A DNA stretch of 64,000 nt. Source: Canna indica (Eukaryota > Streptophyta > Magnoliopsida > Zingiberales > Cannaceae). The notes below the pieces were generated by a model. It saw only the letters and a program-made list of their open reading frames with translations. It was not told where the DNA came from and ran no database searches. How positions within the stretch are numbered: position 1 is the first letter of the stretch; each line of letters opens with the position of its first letter. The stretch spans positions 46,164,501 through 46,228,500 of the forward strand of contig CP136890.1 of assembly GCA_034359265.1 (NCBI GenBank), in the 5' to 3' direction. Of this stretch, positions 43,065-56,385 are shown piece by piece. Made by a program: the position numbers and the translations under genes.

Positions 43065-46000
43065 TTAGTTTTCTGCATCCCTAGTGGTGCCCCTAGTCCT
43101 CTTCTGCATAGTGTCATCCAGGATATGTTTGGCAAGGGCCTCCCAAGATAAGTGTCCTTCCTCATGCATCCGCTGATTCCGCTCTCTCCACAGATGGTGA
43201 ATAGTGGTAGTGAGAAGAAGCTTTCTCAATAATTTGGCTTTAGAGGAGCCGCCAAAATGATGCAGAAGCCATGGCATACAATCTGCCAAGGTATCTCCAT
43301 GTGGTATCAACCCAAGTACCTTGCGCCAGATCTTTTGAGAGTAAGTGCAGCATAATAGGATATGATCTATGCTCTCGCTATCTTCTCTACATAGGTAACA
43401 AATATTTGGCCCTTGCTTTCCCCATCCACGCATGCGGTCAAATGTTGAGAGCCTTCTCCAGAAAGCCAGCCATGAGATGAAGGAGAATCGAGGTACATGG
43501 CCTTTAAACCATAGCAAACTATGCCAAGCTACATCAGGTTCAGTGGAAGTCAATTTGTTGTATGCCGACTTAAGGCTGAAAGTACCTGATGGGGAAGCTG
43601 TCCAAAGAATGGCATCACACCCATGTCTATCATGAAGTCGGATCTGGTGTAAGTGTAGCCATGCATCGAATAAGCATGAATGGTGGAAACCAACCGTGTT
43701 CCACCCTTCAGGGGAAAGGATATTAGATACCAGATCAGTAGAGAGAGCAGAGATACTATAAGGGTATCGTTTGACAATGTGAAAGAGAATCCCATCAGGG
43801 TGCCATGGGTCATGCCATAGCCTAGTACCCTCGCCATTTCCTATGTGGTGCCTGATGAATGGTAGAGCAAGATATCTAACGTTGAAAATGCTCTTTGTCA
43901 CCCAGGCAAGCGTAGAAGGGACCTGGCGAGTCCAGATAGAGTGCTCCCTCAAGTAATTGCTATGAACCCATCTCACCCAAAGTGAGTCTTTCTTAGATGC
44001 AATGGCCCATATGTATCTCATCATACATGCCTGATTAAGCTTCCTGATATTTCTCAGCTCCAATCCACCCTTTTCTTTTGGTTTGCACACGGACAACCAG
44101 GCGATCCGCTGGTTACACTTGAGCAATCGGCCAGACCAAAGGAACCGGGCCAAGAGCTGCTCAATACGGATAATAACTTGTTGAGGGAGAGAAAAAGAAG
44201 AGCATCAATATAATATCTTCCCCATCAAAACAGATTTGATAAGCTCCTAGCGACCTGCAAAAGAGAGACATTTACTAGTCCATCCATTGATATGTGATGC
44301 AATGCTATCCATCAGGGGCTGGCAGTCCTGGAATGATGTCCTAGTCGATAGTAGAGGAATCTCCAAGTACCAAACCAGTAGAGAACCAAAAGGCATGTCC
44401 AACACCGTAGCAATAGAAGCCCTCAGCTCCGTGGATGTGCCAGAGATGTATAAGTGGGATTTCAAGTTGCTCGTACGCAGTCCTGAAACTTGGTGAAAGT
44501 GCTCCAGCCAATCCTTTAATATCGTGGCTGACATAATATCTGCCTTGGAGAATAAAAATAGATCATCAGCAAAGGACAGATGGGTAACAAGTGGAGTTAG
44601 GCACCTATGGTGTGGTGTAAGCCGTCCAGATGCAACTTGATCATCCAATAGATCCGAAAAATACTGCATAGTGAGGATGAACAGGTAAGGAGCCATGGGG
44701 CATCCCTGACGGAGACCTCTGCTACTCTGAAAGAAACCACAACTAGTGCCGTTCATGTTTATTGTAAATTTGGGATTGGAGATGCATGCTTTGACCCAGC
44801 TAATCATAATCCCAGGGAAGCCATATTGTCTCATCAGTTCAAGCAGGAAATCCCATCTGACTGAATCGTAAGCTTTATGAAGATCGATCTTGACTGCCAT
44901 TCTAGGTGACCCTCGCTGCAAGTGATATCTAGTCATAGGCTCATGACATAGAGCAATGTTTTCATGGATAAGACGGCCTTTCAGAAAAGCATGCTGGTTG
45001 GGGCCAATGAATTCACCCAGGACCTTCTGCAACCTGTTTGCAATGATTTTAGAGATAAATCGATAAATTATTTTACATACCGATATGGGTCGGTAATCTG
45101 CAAAAGTATCAGGGCGCTTCTTCTTTGCCACTAATGTTATTGAAGTGATGTTGATTTCCTGAAGGACGCACTTGGAATCAAAGAAGCTCTGGATAGCTCT
45201 AATAACATCTTTCCCAATGATTCCCCACGTGGCCACAAAGAATTCTTTGGTAAAACCATCAATTCCTGGAGCTTTGTTATTAGGCGATTGCCGAATAGCT
45301 TCCAGTATCTCTTGAACATGGATTGGTTTTCCCAGAAGTTCAATGCTTTCTTGCTTCAATCTTCTATGAATCTTGAGCCCCGAGAAATCTACATGATCAA
45401 ATGGAGCATTAAACAGGTTATTAAAGAAATTCACCGCTTCTTGATTCACCTGATCACCGTATACCCGCTGCCCCAAATCATTCACAATAGAGTGGATAGC
45501 ATTCTTGTGGCATCTCTGCTTAAAGGCCCTGTAGAAATACTTAGAGTTGGAATCCCCAAGTTTGAGCCATTGGACTCTAGATTTCTGCTTCAAGCTTGCT
45601 TCTTCATCATTTAGAAAAGACTGAAGCCGCCCCCCTCAGTTCTCTTTCCTCCTTGTGTAAAGCGTTATCAAGTTGACTCTACTGAATTTGAGTCTGCAGG
45701 ACTTCAAGGTGATCTACTAATTTCCTCTTCTCCGCAGTGTTTCGGATGTGATTATTATAGGCCCACTGTTTGACGGAATGCTTGGCAAGCTTAAGCTTTT
45801 GAACCAGAGAGAACATAGGTGAGGGTCTTCTACCATCGCTACAGATTACAGGCTGAGTCCAAGCCTCTTCAACTACATTCAGAAAGTCAAGTTTATGGAT
45901 CCACTGATTAAAGAACTTAAATGGGCATTTCCTTCGCTCGGATTCCTGACATCGAAGTAAAGCAAGAGAGTGATCAGATATCCCCGGGTTATGGAAGACT

Positions 46001-46653
46001 GCCTCACTGTCAGGGTATAAGGAGAGCCAATCTGCGTTCACTAGCACCCTATCCAACTTGCACATTATCCTGCTAGAGCCAATTTGGTTGTTAGTCCAAG
46101 TGTATTTGCATCCTGTCCATTTGAGATCAGAGAGCTCTAAATTGTCCAAGAAATCTTCTATCTGAGTAGCTGTCGATGGAGGAAAGTGTCGACCCCCTAC
46201 TTTCTCCAGAGAATTAAATACGGTGTTGAAATCGCCCATGACAACCCAAGGACCATCAACTAAGGGCCGAAGGCCACTCAGTTGATCCCACATCCGTCGT
46301 CTGTCTTGCTCTTCATTTCTCCCATAAACCGCAGTGAAGAAAAATGAGATATCAGAGCCAAGCATCGTAGCCTTACCAAAGATAGACTGATCTGATTCTG
46401 ATATAATGTGATAGTCCATCACTGTAGGATCCCAAGCTAAGCAAATGCGCCCATTTGATGCTGAGTTATGATTAAAAAAATACTTCCATCCTCCTGTAAC
46501 AGACTGGATAATTTGAGATGCTCTATTACATTTCACCTTTGTTTCAAGAAGCCATATTGAGCTGAGATTATTCAAGTTAATACTGTTACGCACTGCAGCT
46601 CGTCATGACAAGGAATTTAATCCTCGCACGTTCCATGAAGCTATGCTAATCAT
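43065..46653 (-). pseudogene. LINE-G ORF2 polyprotein, broken
   Basis: Starts at the ATG of ATGATTAG (46653). Endonuclease: SWNVRGLN, LLETKVK, VYGRN, MGDFNTVF and SDHSLALL. RT: YRPISVCKIIYRFISK, KIDLHKAYDSVRWDF, SSRGLRQGCPMAPYLFI and SFADDLFLF. zf-RVT: CYLCREDSESIDHILLCC. It ends AEN-stop at 43065. Damage: CGA-to-TGA stop at 46605-46603, 16 codons in; CAG-to-TAG near 45678; a one-base gain in a G run at about 45636 (6 G against 5 in LINE-B); TTG-to-TAG near 44248; TGG-to-TGA near 44209. All catalytic residues I can identify are kept. Confidence 0.92.
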
Positions 46654-48382
46654 GATGAAGAATAGAGGAGGGTGCTCGGCCCCCTTTATCTAGATTTATC
46701 CCCCACTTATCACTTCTACAGAGAGAATACATAGTATTTGGTGTTGCACAATCTCCATCATCAAGGACCTGAAAAAAATTCCTTGTCTCTAGCAGTCCAT
46801 CATTTTGTTTATCACCTCTGATACCTTACTTTTACTAGTAGAGCTTTTCGGCGGAAACTCTGATGCCCGCACCTGACCAATAGTCATCTGACGATCATCT
46901 AAAGAACCCCTATGCCGCTTTTCAATCTCATGCTTCCTACTGGTTTCTCCCTTTTCATACCATGTCAGTCCATAACTTTCCTGATGCGGTACCTCATCCA
47001 CACTGCGGTTCGTGCCCTGCTTCTTTGGAACCCATTTAGATGCCAACTTTCTGGCTAAGGAAGGGCACTTATTATCAGAGTGGCCAAAAGAAGAGCAATT
47101 TGAACATCCACTTGGCTTCCATTCATATTCCAGATGGATCTCATACTTTTCATTCCTCACTATGAAGCTGAGGCTATCAGGAAGGCTTGCTCCAACCTCC
47201 ATCTCAATGCAAATGCGGGCATACCCTATACGACTCTTAGTAGCTGTAGGATTGTCCATGTAAAGGGGCTTACCAACTCGACTCATAACCTTTCCAATAA
47301 TTGAGGCACTCCAGAATTCCAATGGAAGATCATGAATTTTAACCCATAAGGGGATGGAAGACAATGATTCCCTCACAAGCTTCATACCAGGTGACCATCT
47401 TTTAAGCAGTAATATCTTCCTTTGGATAAACCAAGGTCCCCCTTCTAAGGCTGAGAGCATATCCTCCTCTTGAGTAAATCTGAAGATGAGAAAACCACTT
47501 GGGAGGGAGAAAGCCTCTAGATCACCTTTTGGACGCCACAACATTAATGTTCTTTCTCTGATGGTAGGGAAAAAAGGCTTAGCACCAATAAAATGGCCCA
47601 CTAACGCATATCTCTAGTGATCAGCCCCAACATCTAGCTCCTCATCGGACACATCATCTAAAACTCTCCCTTCTGAAAGCTGGGTTCTTCAAACTTCAAT
47701 GAGCAATCTGCTTGTGTCACGGGCGATGAAAACAATGAAGACCATGGCTTTGGGGTGACCATCATATCCGGAATCTCAAACGTAGCTCGAAGCTGACCTC
47801 CAATATCTGAAAGATTATTTTTGATAGTTTGTCCATCCTCCTTGTCTAACACACCGCTCGAACAAGTTAAGCAGGCCTTCCCTTGAGGATCACCAGAGTC
47901 ACAAGGCTCCTCCTCAACCAAGGGAGCAGACACACGGATGGATGGACCATTACAACTCAGCCTTTGGATAGGCGGGAAGGCCTCCACATCCAAGCTAGAT
48001 ATCATGCGCTTCCCTTCTCCAAGCAGCTTGCACCCGGCTCATGCATCCGTTCAACGGATGAAGGGAAAACATCCACAACAGCATTGCTTCCCTTCGAGAC
48101 TGCCCGAGTTTTCATCAGTGGAAGAGTCACTGATTCCTCACATGAAGCCTCAAGCAACTTTGAATTACAATCCTGAACATCCACAAAAACATCAGAGGGG
48201 ACAACTGATACCTCTCCTCCCGAGCCATCAACCCTCTGGGTTGACGAGGCAACAACTATCCTCCCACCTCGACGAGCACCCCTCGCCGACTTAGAATTCC
48301 GAGCCATGAATAATAGCGATGCACGAGCAGCTACTAGCACCCCCACTGAAGACCCAGAGCTCGCCACGGTATCTAGCAACAA
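46646..48382 (-). pseudogene. LINE-G ORF1 (DUF4283 + CCHC), broken
   Basis: The N-terminus aligns with LINE-B ORF1, but the LINE-B ATG is GTG here; an upstream ATG (48382) or the internal MARNSKS (48307) could start it. A frameshift near 48003 and another near 47660 interrupt the acidic linker and domain entry. TAG at 47616-47614 replaces a Trp codon before RYALVGHF. The DUF4283-like domain (ALVGHFIGAKPFF, GGPWFIQRKILLLKRW, PLWVKIHDLPLEFW) and the knuckle CSNCSSFGHSDNKC (about 47107-47066) are intact. The tail shifts frame near 46800. The last bases hold ATGATTAG. Confidence 0.9.
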
Positions 48383-49476
48383 TCACAAAATAGAGACAAC
48401 AATCAAGAGAATATAGGAAAGCAAATTACCACAATCCCGGCAAGCATAAAGGAATGACCAGAACGCTGCCGGAGATTTCAGCACAGAAGAACACCCGATT
48501 GCTGGAGATCAGCCTATTCCCCAGTTTGCCCGAAATAAGTAAAAACCAAGATCAGCAAAAGATCCAAATCTCAACAAATGGTCCAGATCTCTGGAACAGA
48601 AACTGCCCAAAAGACAAGCAAAACACAGATGGCCACCGGATGAAGAAGGAAGAAGAACTCAGCTTGCAGGAGGAAGAGAAACTACTGCAACAGCACCATC
48701 GCAGGAACCAATTCGCAGCACTTTGACAGAGAGGGCTGCCGCAGTGTACAGCAGCCAAGGATCACCGGAAGATGACCTCCGCAACGAACAAGACGATGGA
48801 GAACTCACAACAATGCAGCCGAAGGAGAGACCACCACCTAGAAAAAGAAAAACCCCTCCGCCAAGCCCCAGCCGCCGAACAGACGAAGATACCGGAGAAA
48901 GAAAACCACTACACCGACGAGAGGATAAGCCCGACGAGAAGAACCCACAGGAACCACGCCGGAAGAGCAAAAAAACCTCAGGAAAACCTAGGTTTTGATG
49001 AACCCTAGATGCGCAGACCACCGCCGCTCAAAGCCTCCCGTCCGCCAACAGCCACCGCCCGGGAACCCCACCGCCTCTCCACCTCACCCGAGCCCCACCG
49101 GAGAGGAGCCACCCGCGGAAGAGACGGGCGCCGGAGCAGGAAGGCTCGTGGCAATCGGGATACGCAAGGGCGAAAGGATATCCCAGTCGCCCAAACATGA
49201 TCCCGATCGAGCAAAGAAATTCCCAATCGCCCAAAGCTCTTCCCAGAATACCCACGATTCTTCCACTGGAGGTAAAAACCTATTCCCAATCAGGAAAAAC
49301 ACGAGCCGAACCGGGTAATACAATTGCCAACCCAGCTAGCCACTCACCCAAACCGGCCAAAACTCAAAATTTCTTCCCAATCTGCCCCTCCGCACCCCCA
49401 AAACACCCAAACCACTTCCCTGTCACCGCGAGAGCCCTCCTTTTGACGCTCCAATCTCCTGTCATCCCCTACGCCC
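48383..49476 (-). promoter_or_regulatory. LINE-G 5' UTR, presumed internal promoter
   Basis: Same layout as the LINE-B leader: GAGGGCTCTCGCGG near the start, a G/T-rich part, the 20-bp array (49181-49290), a GGCGG-rich part and then the run into ORF1. Short overlapping frames on the plus strand (48454-49323) are rich in Pro, Arg and Lys because of base composition and are not proposed as genes. Confidence 0.7.
49181..49290 (-). repeat. LINE-G 5' UTR array, six units of 20 bp
   Basis: On the plus strand TCCC/TCCA starts at 49181, 49201, 49221, 49241, 49262 and 49284, a step of 20, 20, 20, 21 and 22. Typical unit TTCCCAATCGCCCAAAG. The plus-strand core TTCCCA with a following CAAAG resembles the satellite core. 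Confidence 0.85.
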
Positions 49477-52400
49477 TTCGAAACCAAGTTCGCAATATTT
49501 CGAACCAAGTTCTCAACTTTATGAATGAAGTTTGCAACTTTCTGAACAAAGTTCCCAATTTTTGGAATCAAGTCCCCAACTTTACACATCAAGTTCCCAA
49601 CTTTCCGTTCCAAGATCTCAACTTTCCAACCCATGTTTCGAACTTTTGTAACCAAGTTCCTATCTTTCCGAATCAAGTTTGTAACTTTTCAAATCTAGTT
49701 ACCAACTTTCGGAACCAAGTTCTCAACTTATCGAATCAATTTCCCAACTTTCTGAACCAAATTCCCCACTATCGGAACAAAGTTCCCAACTTTCGGACCC
49801 AAGTTCTCAACTTTTCGAACCAAGATCCCAACTTTCCGGAAAAAAAATCCCATCTATAGGAACAAAGTTCCCAACTGTTTGAACCATGTTTTAAACTTTT
49901 CGAACCAAGTTCTGAAATTACGGAACCAAGTTCCCAATTTTAGGAACCAAGATCCGACCTTTCCGAAACAAGTTTCCAATTTTCGGAACCAAATTCCCAA
50001 CTTTTCAGACCAAGTTCCGAACTTTCCAAACCAAGTTCGAAACTTTACGAGCGAAGTTCCAAACTTTAGGAATCAAGTTCCCAACTTTCTGAACCAAGTT
50101 CCCACTTTTCAGAACCAAGTTCCCAACTTTTCGAACCAAGTTCTCAACTTTCCGAGCCAAATTCTCAACTTTCACAATAGACTTCCCAACTTTCCGAACC
50201 AAGTTCTCAAATTTCGGAACCAAATTCGCAATTTTAGGAACCAAGATCCGAACTTTCGGCCAAACCAAGTTCCCAATTTTCCGAACCATTCTCAACTTTC
50301 CGAACAAAGATCCCAACTTTCCGAACCAAATTTCCAACTTTCGAAATAAACTTGCGGGCTTTCCGAACCAAGTTCCCAACATTCCGAACTAAGTTCCCAA
50401 CTTTTCGAACCAATATCCCAACTTTTCGAACCAAGTTTCCAACTTTCCAAACCAAGTTCTCAACTTTTCGAACCAAATTGTGAACTTTCGGAATAAACTT
50501 CCTAACTTTTTGAACCCATTTCCCAACTTTCCGTACCAAGTTCTCAATTTTCGGAACCAAGTTCCCAACTTTTCGAACCAAGTTCTCAATTTTCGGAACC
50601 AAATTCCCAACTTTCTGAACCAAGTTCTCAACTTTTCGAACCATATTTCTAACATTCAGAACCAAGTTACCAACTGTCGGAACCAAGTTCCCAACTTTCG
50701 GAACTAACTTCCCAATATTCTAAACCAAGTTCCCAACATTCTAAACTAAGTTCCCAACTTTCCGAACCAAGTTTCCAATTTTTGGAACCAAGTTCCCAAT
50801 TTTCGGAACCATATCCCCAACTTCGGAACCAAATTCCGAACTTTCCGAACCAAGTTCTCAACTTTCCGAACCAAGTTCCCCACTTTCCTAACCAAATTCC
50901 CAACTTTCGAAACAAAGCTTCCTACATTTCGAATCAAGTTCCCAACTTTCGGAACCAAGTTCCCACCTTTCGGAACCAAGTTTCCAACTTTTCGAATCAT
51001 GTTCCCAACTTTTCGAACAAAGTTCCTTTTGAAACAAAGTTACCAACTTTTGTAACCAAGTTCCTAATTTTTGGAACCTAATTCCCAACTTTTGAAACCA
51101 AGTTCTCAACTTTCTAAACCATGTTCCCAACTTTCGGAACCTAATTCCGAACTTTCGAAACCAAGTTCTCAACTTTCTAAATCAAGATCCCAACATTCGG
51201 AAAAAAGTTTCCAACTTTCCGAACCAAGTTCCAAACTTTTCGAACCAATTAACAATTTTCGAAACCAAGTTTCCAACTTTCTGTACAAAGTTCCCAACTT
51301 TTGGAACCAAGTTCTCAACTTTCTGAATCAAGTTCGAACTTTTCGAACCATGTTCCCAACTTTCCAAACCAAGTTTCCAACTCTCCGAGCCAAGTTCCCA
51401 ACTTTCTAAAGCAAGTTCCCAACATTCCAAACCAAATTCTCAACTTCCGGAAACAAGTTCCCAACTTTCCGAACCAAGTTCCCAACTTTCGAAACCATGT
51501 TTCCAACTTTCAGAACCAAGTTCCAAACTTTTGGAACCTTGTTCGCAACGTTCCGAACAAAATTCTCAACTCTTCGAGGCAAGTTCCGAACTTTAGGAAA
51601 TAAGTTCTCAACTTTCTGAACCAAGTTCTCAACTTTCCGAATCAACTTCTCAACTTCCGAAACCAAGTTCCCAACATTCAGAACTAGGTTCTCAACTTTC
51701 TGAACAAAGTTCCCAACTTTTTGAACCAAGTTCTCAACTTCCCGAACCAAGTTCCTAACTTTCGAAACCAAGTTCCGAACTTTCGGAACCAAGTTTCCAA
51801 ATTTCGGAACCAAGTTCCCAAATTTCGGAACCAAGTTCCTAACTTCCCAAACCAAGTTCCCAACTCTCCGAGCCAAGTTCCGAACTTTAGAAACCAAGTT
51901 CCCAACTTTCCGATCAAAGTTCTCAACTTTTTGACCTATGTTCCCAACCTTCTGAATCAAGTTCCCAACTTTCCGAACCAAATTCCCAACTTTCGGAACC
52001 AAGTTCCCAACATTGCGAACCAAGTTCCCAATTTTCGGAACCAAGTTCCCAACTTTCCGAACCAATATCCCAAATTTCCGAACCAACTTTCCAACTTTCC
52101 AAACCAAATTCCCAACTTTCCAAACTAAATTCTGAACTTTCGAAATAAACTTCCCAACTTTTCGAACCCAGTTCCCAACTTTTCGGAACGAAGTTCCCAA
52201 CTTTCCGAACGAAGTTCCTAACTTTTCGAACCATGTTTCTAACTTTCAGAACCAAGTTACCAACTATCAGAACTAAGTTCCCAACTTTCGGAACTAAGTT
52301 CCCAACTTTCCTAATCAAGTTCCCAACTTTCTAAACCAAGTTCTCAATTTTCCGAACCAAGTTCCCAATTTTCGGAACCAACTTCCCAATTTTCAGAACC

Positions 52401-53329
52401 AACTTCCCAACTTTTTGAACTAAGTTCCCAACTTTTCGAACCAAGTTCCCAACTTTTCGAACCAAGTTCCCATCTTTCGGAAATAAGTTCTCAACTTTCG
52501 AACCAAGTTCCCAACTTTTGAAACCATGTTCCCGACTTTTCTAACCAAGTTCCCAACTTTCTGAACGAAGATCCCAACTTTTCGAATCAAGTTCCCATCT
52601 TTTGGAAATAAGTTCTCAACTCTCCGAGCCAAGTTCCGAACTTTAGGAACCAAGTTCCAAACTTTTCGAACCAAGTTTCCAACTTTCCGAACAAAGTTCC
52701 CAACTTTTCGAACCAAGTTCCCATCTTTCAGAAACAAGTTCTCAACTTTCGGAACCATGTTTCCAACTTTCCTAACCAAATTCCGAACTTTCCGAACCAA
52801 GTTCTCAACTTTCCGAACCAAGTTCCCAACTTTCCTAACCAATTCCTAACTTTTGGAACAAAGCTTCCAAATTTTCGAATCAGGTTCCCATCATTTGGAA
52901 ATAGGTTCTCAACTTTCGAAACCAAGTTCCCAACTTTTCAAAACAAATTCCTAACTATCAAAACTAAGTTACTAACTTCCCTAACCAAGTTCCCAACTTT
53001 TTGAACCAGGTTTCCAACTTTTCAAACCAAGTTCTCAACTTTTCGGATCAAGTTCCCAACTTTTCGAACCTAGTTCTCATCTTTTGGAAACAAGTTCTCA
53101 ACTTTTTGAACCATGTTCCCAACTTTCCGAACTTTTTGAACCAAGTTCTCAACTTTCTGAACCAAGTTCCCAACCTTCCTAACCAAATTCTCCATTTTCG
53201 GAACAAAGCTTCCAACTTTTCGAATCAAGTTCTCAACTTTTCAAACCAAGTTCCCAATATCGGAACCAAGTTCCCAATTTTCGAAATCAAGTTTCCAATT
53301 TTCGAAACCAAGTTCCCAACTTTCAAAAC

Positions 53330-54830
53330 CATGTTTCCAACTTTCGGAACCAGGTTATCTACTTTCGAAACCAAGTTCCCAACTTTTGGAACCTTGTTCC
53401 TCACTTTCGTAATCAAGTACCCAATTTTTGGAACCAAGTTTCCCAACTTTACACATCAGGTTCCCAACTTTCCGAACGAAGTTCCAAACTTTTCGAACCA
53501 AGATCCCAACTTTCGGAACCAAGTTACCAATTTTTTGAACCAAATTCTCAACATTCAGAATCAAGTTCCCAACTTTCCGAACCAAGATCCTAACTTTTCG
53601 AACAAAGTCCCCAACTTTCTTAACCAAGTTCCCAACTTTCAGAACCAAGTTACTAACTTTCCAAACCAGGTTCCCAATTTTCGTAACCAAGTTCCCAACT
53701 TTCCGAACCAAGTTCCAATCTTTCAGAACCAAGTTTTCATCTTTCGGAACTAGGTTCTCAACTTTCGGAACCAAGTTCCCAACTTTACACATCAAGTTCT
53801 CAACTTTCCGAACCAAGATCTCAACTTTCCGAACCAAGTTCTCAACATTCCAACCCATGTTTCGAACTTTCGTAATCAAGTTCCCAACTTTACGAATGAA
53901 GTTTGCAACTTTCTGAACCAAGTTACCAACTTTCGGAACCAAGTTCTCAACTTTTGAACCAAGTTCCCAACTTTCCTAACCAAATTCCCCACTGTCCGAA
54001 CAAAGTTCTCAACTTTCGGAACCAAGTTCCCAACATTTCAAACCAAGTTCCTAACTTTCGGAACAAAGTTTCCAATTTTTGGAATCAAGTCCCCAACATT
54101 ACACACCAAGTTCCCAACTTTCGGTTCCAACATCTCAACTTTCCAACTCCTGTTTCGAACATTCGTAACCTAGTTTCTATCTTTCTAAATCAAGTTTGTA
54201 ACTTTCCGAACCTAGTTACCAACTTTCGGAACCAAGTTCTCAACTTTTAAATCAATTTCCCAACTTTCCTAACCAAATTCCCCACTGTCGGAACCAAGTT
54301 CCCAACTTTCGGGCCCAAGTTCTCAACTTTTCGAACCAACTTCCCAACATTTCGAAAAAAAATCTCAACTATCGGAACAAAGTTCCCAATTGTTCGAACC
54401 AAGTTTCAAACTTTTCGAACCAAGTTCTCAAATTTCGGAACCAAGTTCCCAATTTTAGGAACCAAGATCCGAACTTTCCGAACCAAGTTCCCAATTTTCA
54501 GAACCAAATTCCCAACTTTTCAGACCAAGTTCCGAACTTTCCGAACCAAGTTCGCAACTTTATGAGCGAAGTTCCAAACTTTAGGAACCAAGTTCCCAAC
54601 TTTCCGAACAAGTTCTCACTTTTCAGAACCAAGTTCCCAACTTTTCGAACCAAATTCCAAACTTTCCGAATCAAGTTCTCATATTTTTGAACCAAGTTCT
54701 CAACTTTCCGAGCCAAATTCTCAACTTTCATAATAGACTTCCCAACTTTCCGAACCAAGTTCTCAAATTTCGGACCTAAGTTCCCAATTTTAGGAACCAA
54801 GATCCGAACTTTCTGAACCAAGTTCCCACT
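53330..54830. repeat. 1.5-kb segment shared with both flanks of LINE-G
   Basis: 53330 to about 54010 matches 41760-42560 (rare landmarks ACACATCAGG at 53451 and 41881; AACCAGGTTATC near 53350 and 41780). About 54030-54830 matches 49490-50260 (GGAATCAAGTCCCC at 54081 and 49565; GAGCGAAGTTCC near 54564 and 50049; offset about 4515). It is a duplicate of the segment that LINE-G split. Confidence 0.75.
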
Positions 54831-56292
54831 TTTCAGAACCAAGTTCCCAACTTACCGAACAAAATTCCAAACTTTACGAACCCAGTTCCAAACTTTGCGA
54901 ACCATGTTGCCAATTTTACGAACCATGTTCGCAACTTTTCAAGCCAAGTTCCCAACTTTAGGGACCAATTTCTCAACTTTCCGATCCAACTTCCCAAATT
55001 TTTTATCCAACTTCCCAACTTTTCGAAAGAAATTCTCTACTTTCGGAACAAAGTTTCCAACTATCCGAACGAAGTTCCCATCTTTTTGAACGAAGTTTCC
55101 AACTTTTCGAACCAAGTTCTCAACTTTTCGAACCAAATTCCCAACATTTCGAACCAAATTCTGAACCTTTGAAACCAAGTTCTCAACTTTCTAAACCAAA
55201 ATCCCAACTTTCGGAACAAAGTTCCCAACTTTCTGAACCAAGTTCCAAATTTTTCGAAACAAGTTCCCAACTTTCTGATCCAAGATCCCAATTTTCCAAA
55301 CCAAGTTCTAAACTTTCAGAGCCAAGTTCTCAACTTTCAAAACTAAGTTCCCAACTTTCTGAACCAAGTTTCCAACTTACCAAAGTAAGTCCTCAACTTT
55401 ATGAACCAAGGTCCCATCTTTCCGAACCAAATTCTCAACTTTCGGAAAAAACTTCTCAACTTTCCGAGCCAAGTTCCGAACTTTAGGAACCATGTTCCCA
55501 AATTTCCAAACCAAATTTTCAACTTTTCAAACTAAGTTTCCAACTTCCCGAACCATTCCCAACTTTTTGAACAAAGATCCCAACTTTCCGAACCAAATTC
55601 TCAACTTTCGGAATAAACTTCCCAACTTTCTGAACCAAGTTCCCAACATACCGAACCAAGTTCCCAACTTTGCGAACCAAGATCCCAATTTTCCGAACCA
55701 AGCTCCCAACATTCTAAACCAAGTTTTCAACATTCTGAACCAACTTTCCAAACAAAATTCCTAATTTTTGAAACCAACTTACCAACTTTTGTAACCAAGT
55801 TTCCAACTTTTCGAACCAAATTCCAAACTTTTTGAACCAAATTCCGAACTTTCGAAACCAAGTTCTCAACTTTCTAAATCGAGATCCCAAATATCGGAAC
55901 TAAGATCCCAACTTTTCTAACAAAGTTCCAAACTTTTCGAACCAAGTTCTCAATTTTCGGAACCAAGTTCCCAACTTTCCGAAGCAAGTTCCCAACTTTC
56001 CGAACCAAGTTCTCAACTTTCTGAATGAATTTCCAACTTTCCGAACCAAGTTCTCAATTTTCGGAACCAAGTCCCAACTTTCCGAAGCAAGTTTCTAACT
56101 TTTCGAACCAAATTCTCAACTTTCTGAATAAATTTCCAACTTTCCGAACCAAGTTCCAACTCTCCAATCCAAGTTCCGAACTTTAGGAACCAAGTTCCCA
56201 ACTTTCCGAATCAAGTTCTCAACTTTCGAAACCATGCTCCCAACTTTTCGAACCAAGATCTCAAGAAAGTTCCGAACTTTAGGAACCAAGTT

Positions 56293-56385
56293 TCCAACTT
56301 TTCGAACGAAGTTCCCAACTTTTCGAACGAAGTTCCCAACTTTTCGAACGAAGTTCCCAACTTTTCGAACGAAGTTCCCAACTTT
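56293..56385. repeat. Four identical monomers
   Basis: TTTTCGAACGAAGTTCCCAA recurs four times with exactly 21-bp steps and no visible difference, in an array where neighbours normally differ by several bases. Marks a recent local amplification. Confidence 0.9.

Larger units (their letters stand above)
42565..49476 (-). mobile_element. LINE-G, full-length LINE in reverse orientation
   Basis: 6.9 kb, reading right to left: 5' UTR (49476-48383), ORF1 (48382-46646), ORF2 (46653-43065), 3' UTR and poly-A seen as poly-T at 42563-42573. Satellite lies on both sides, with near-identical 14-base flanks. It is the only reversed LINE in the window and the closest relative of LINE-B and LINE-D. Both ORFs are damaged but less than in LINE-A. 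Confidence 0.93.

Noticed and set aside
48454..49323. Plus-strand Pro/Arg/Lys-rich frames as host genes
   Set aside because: They lie antisense over the LINE-G 5' UTR and ORF1 start; their composition follows from the GGCGG-rich leader.
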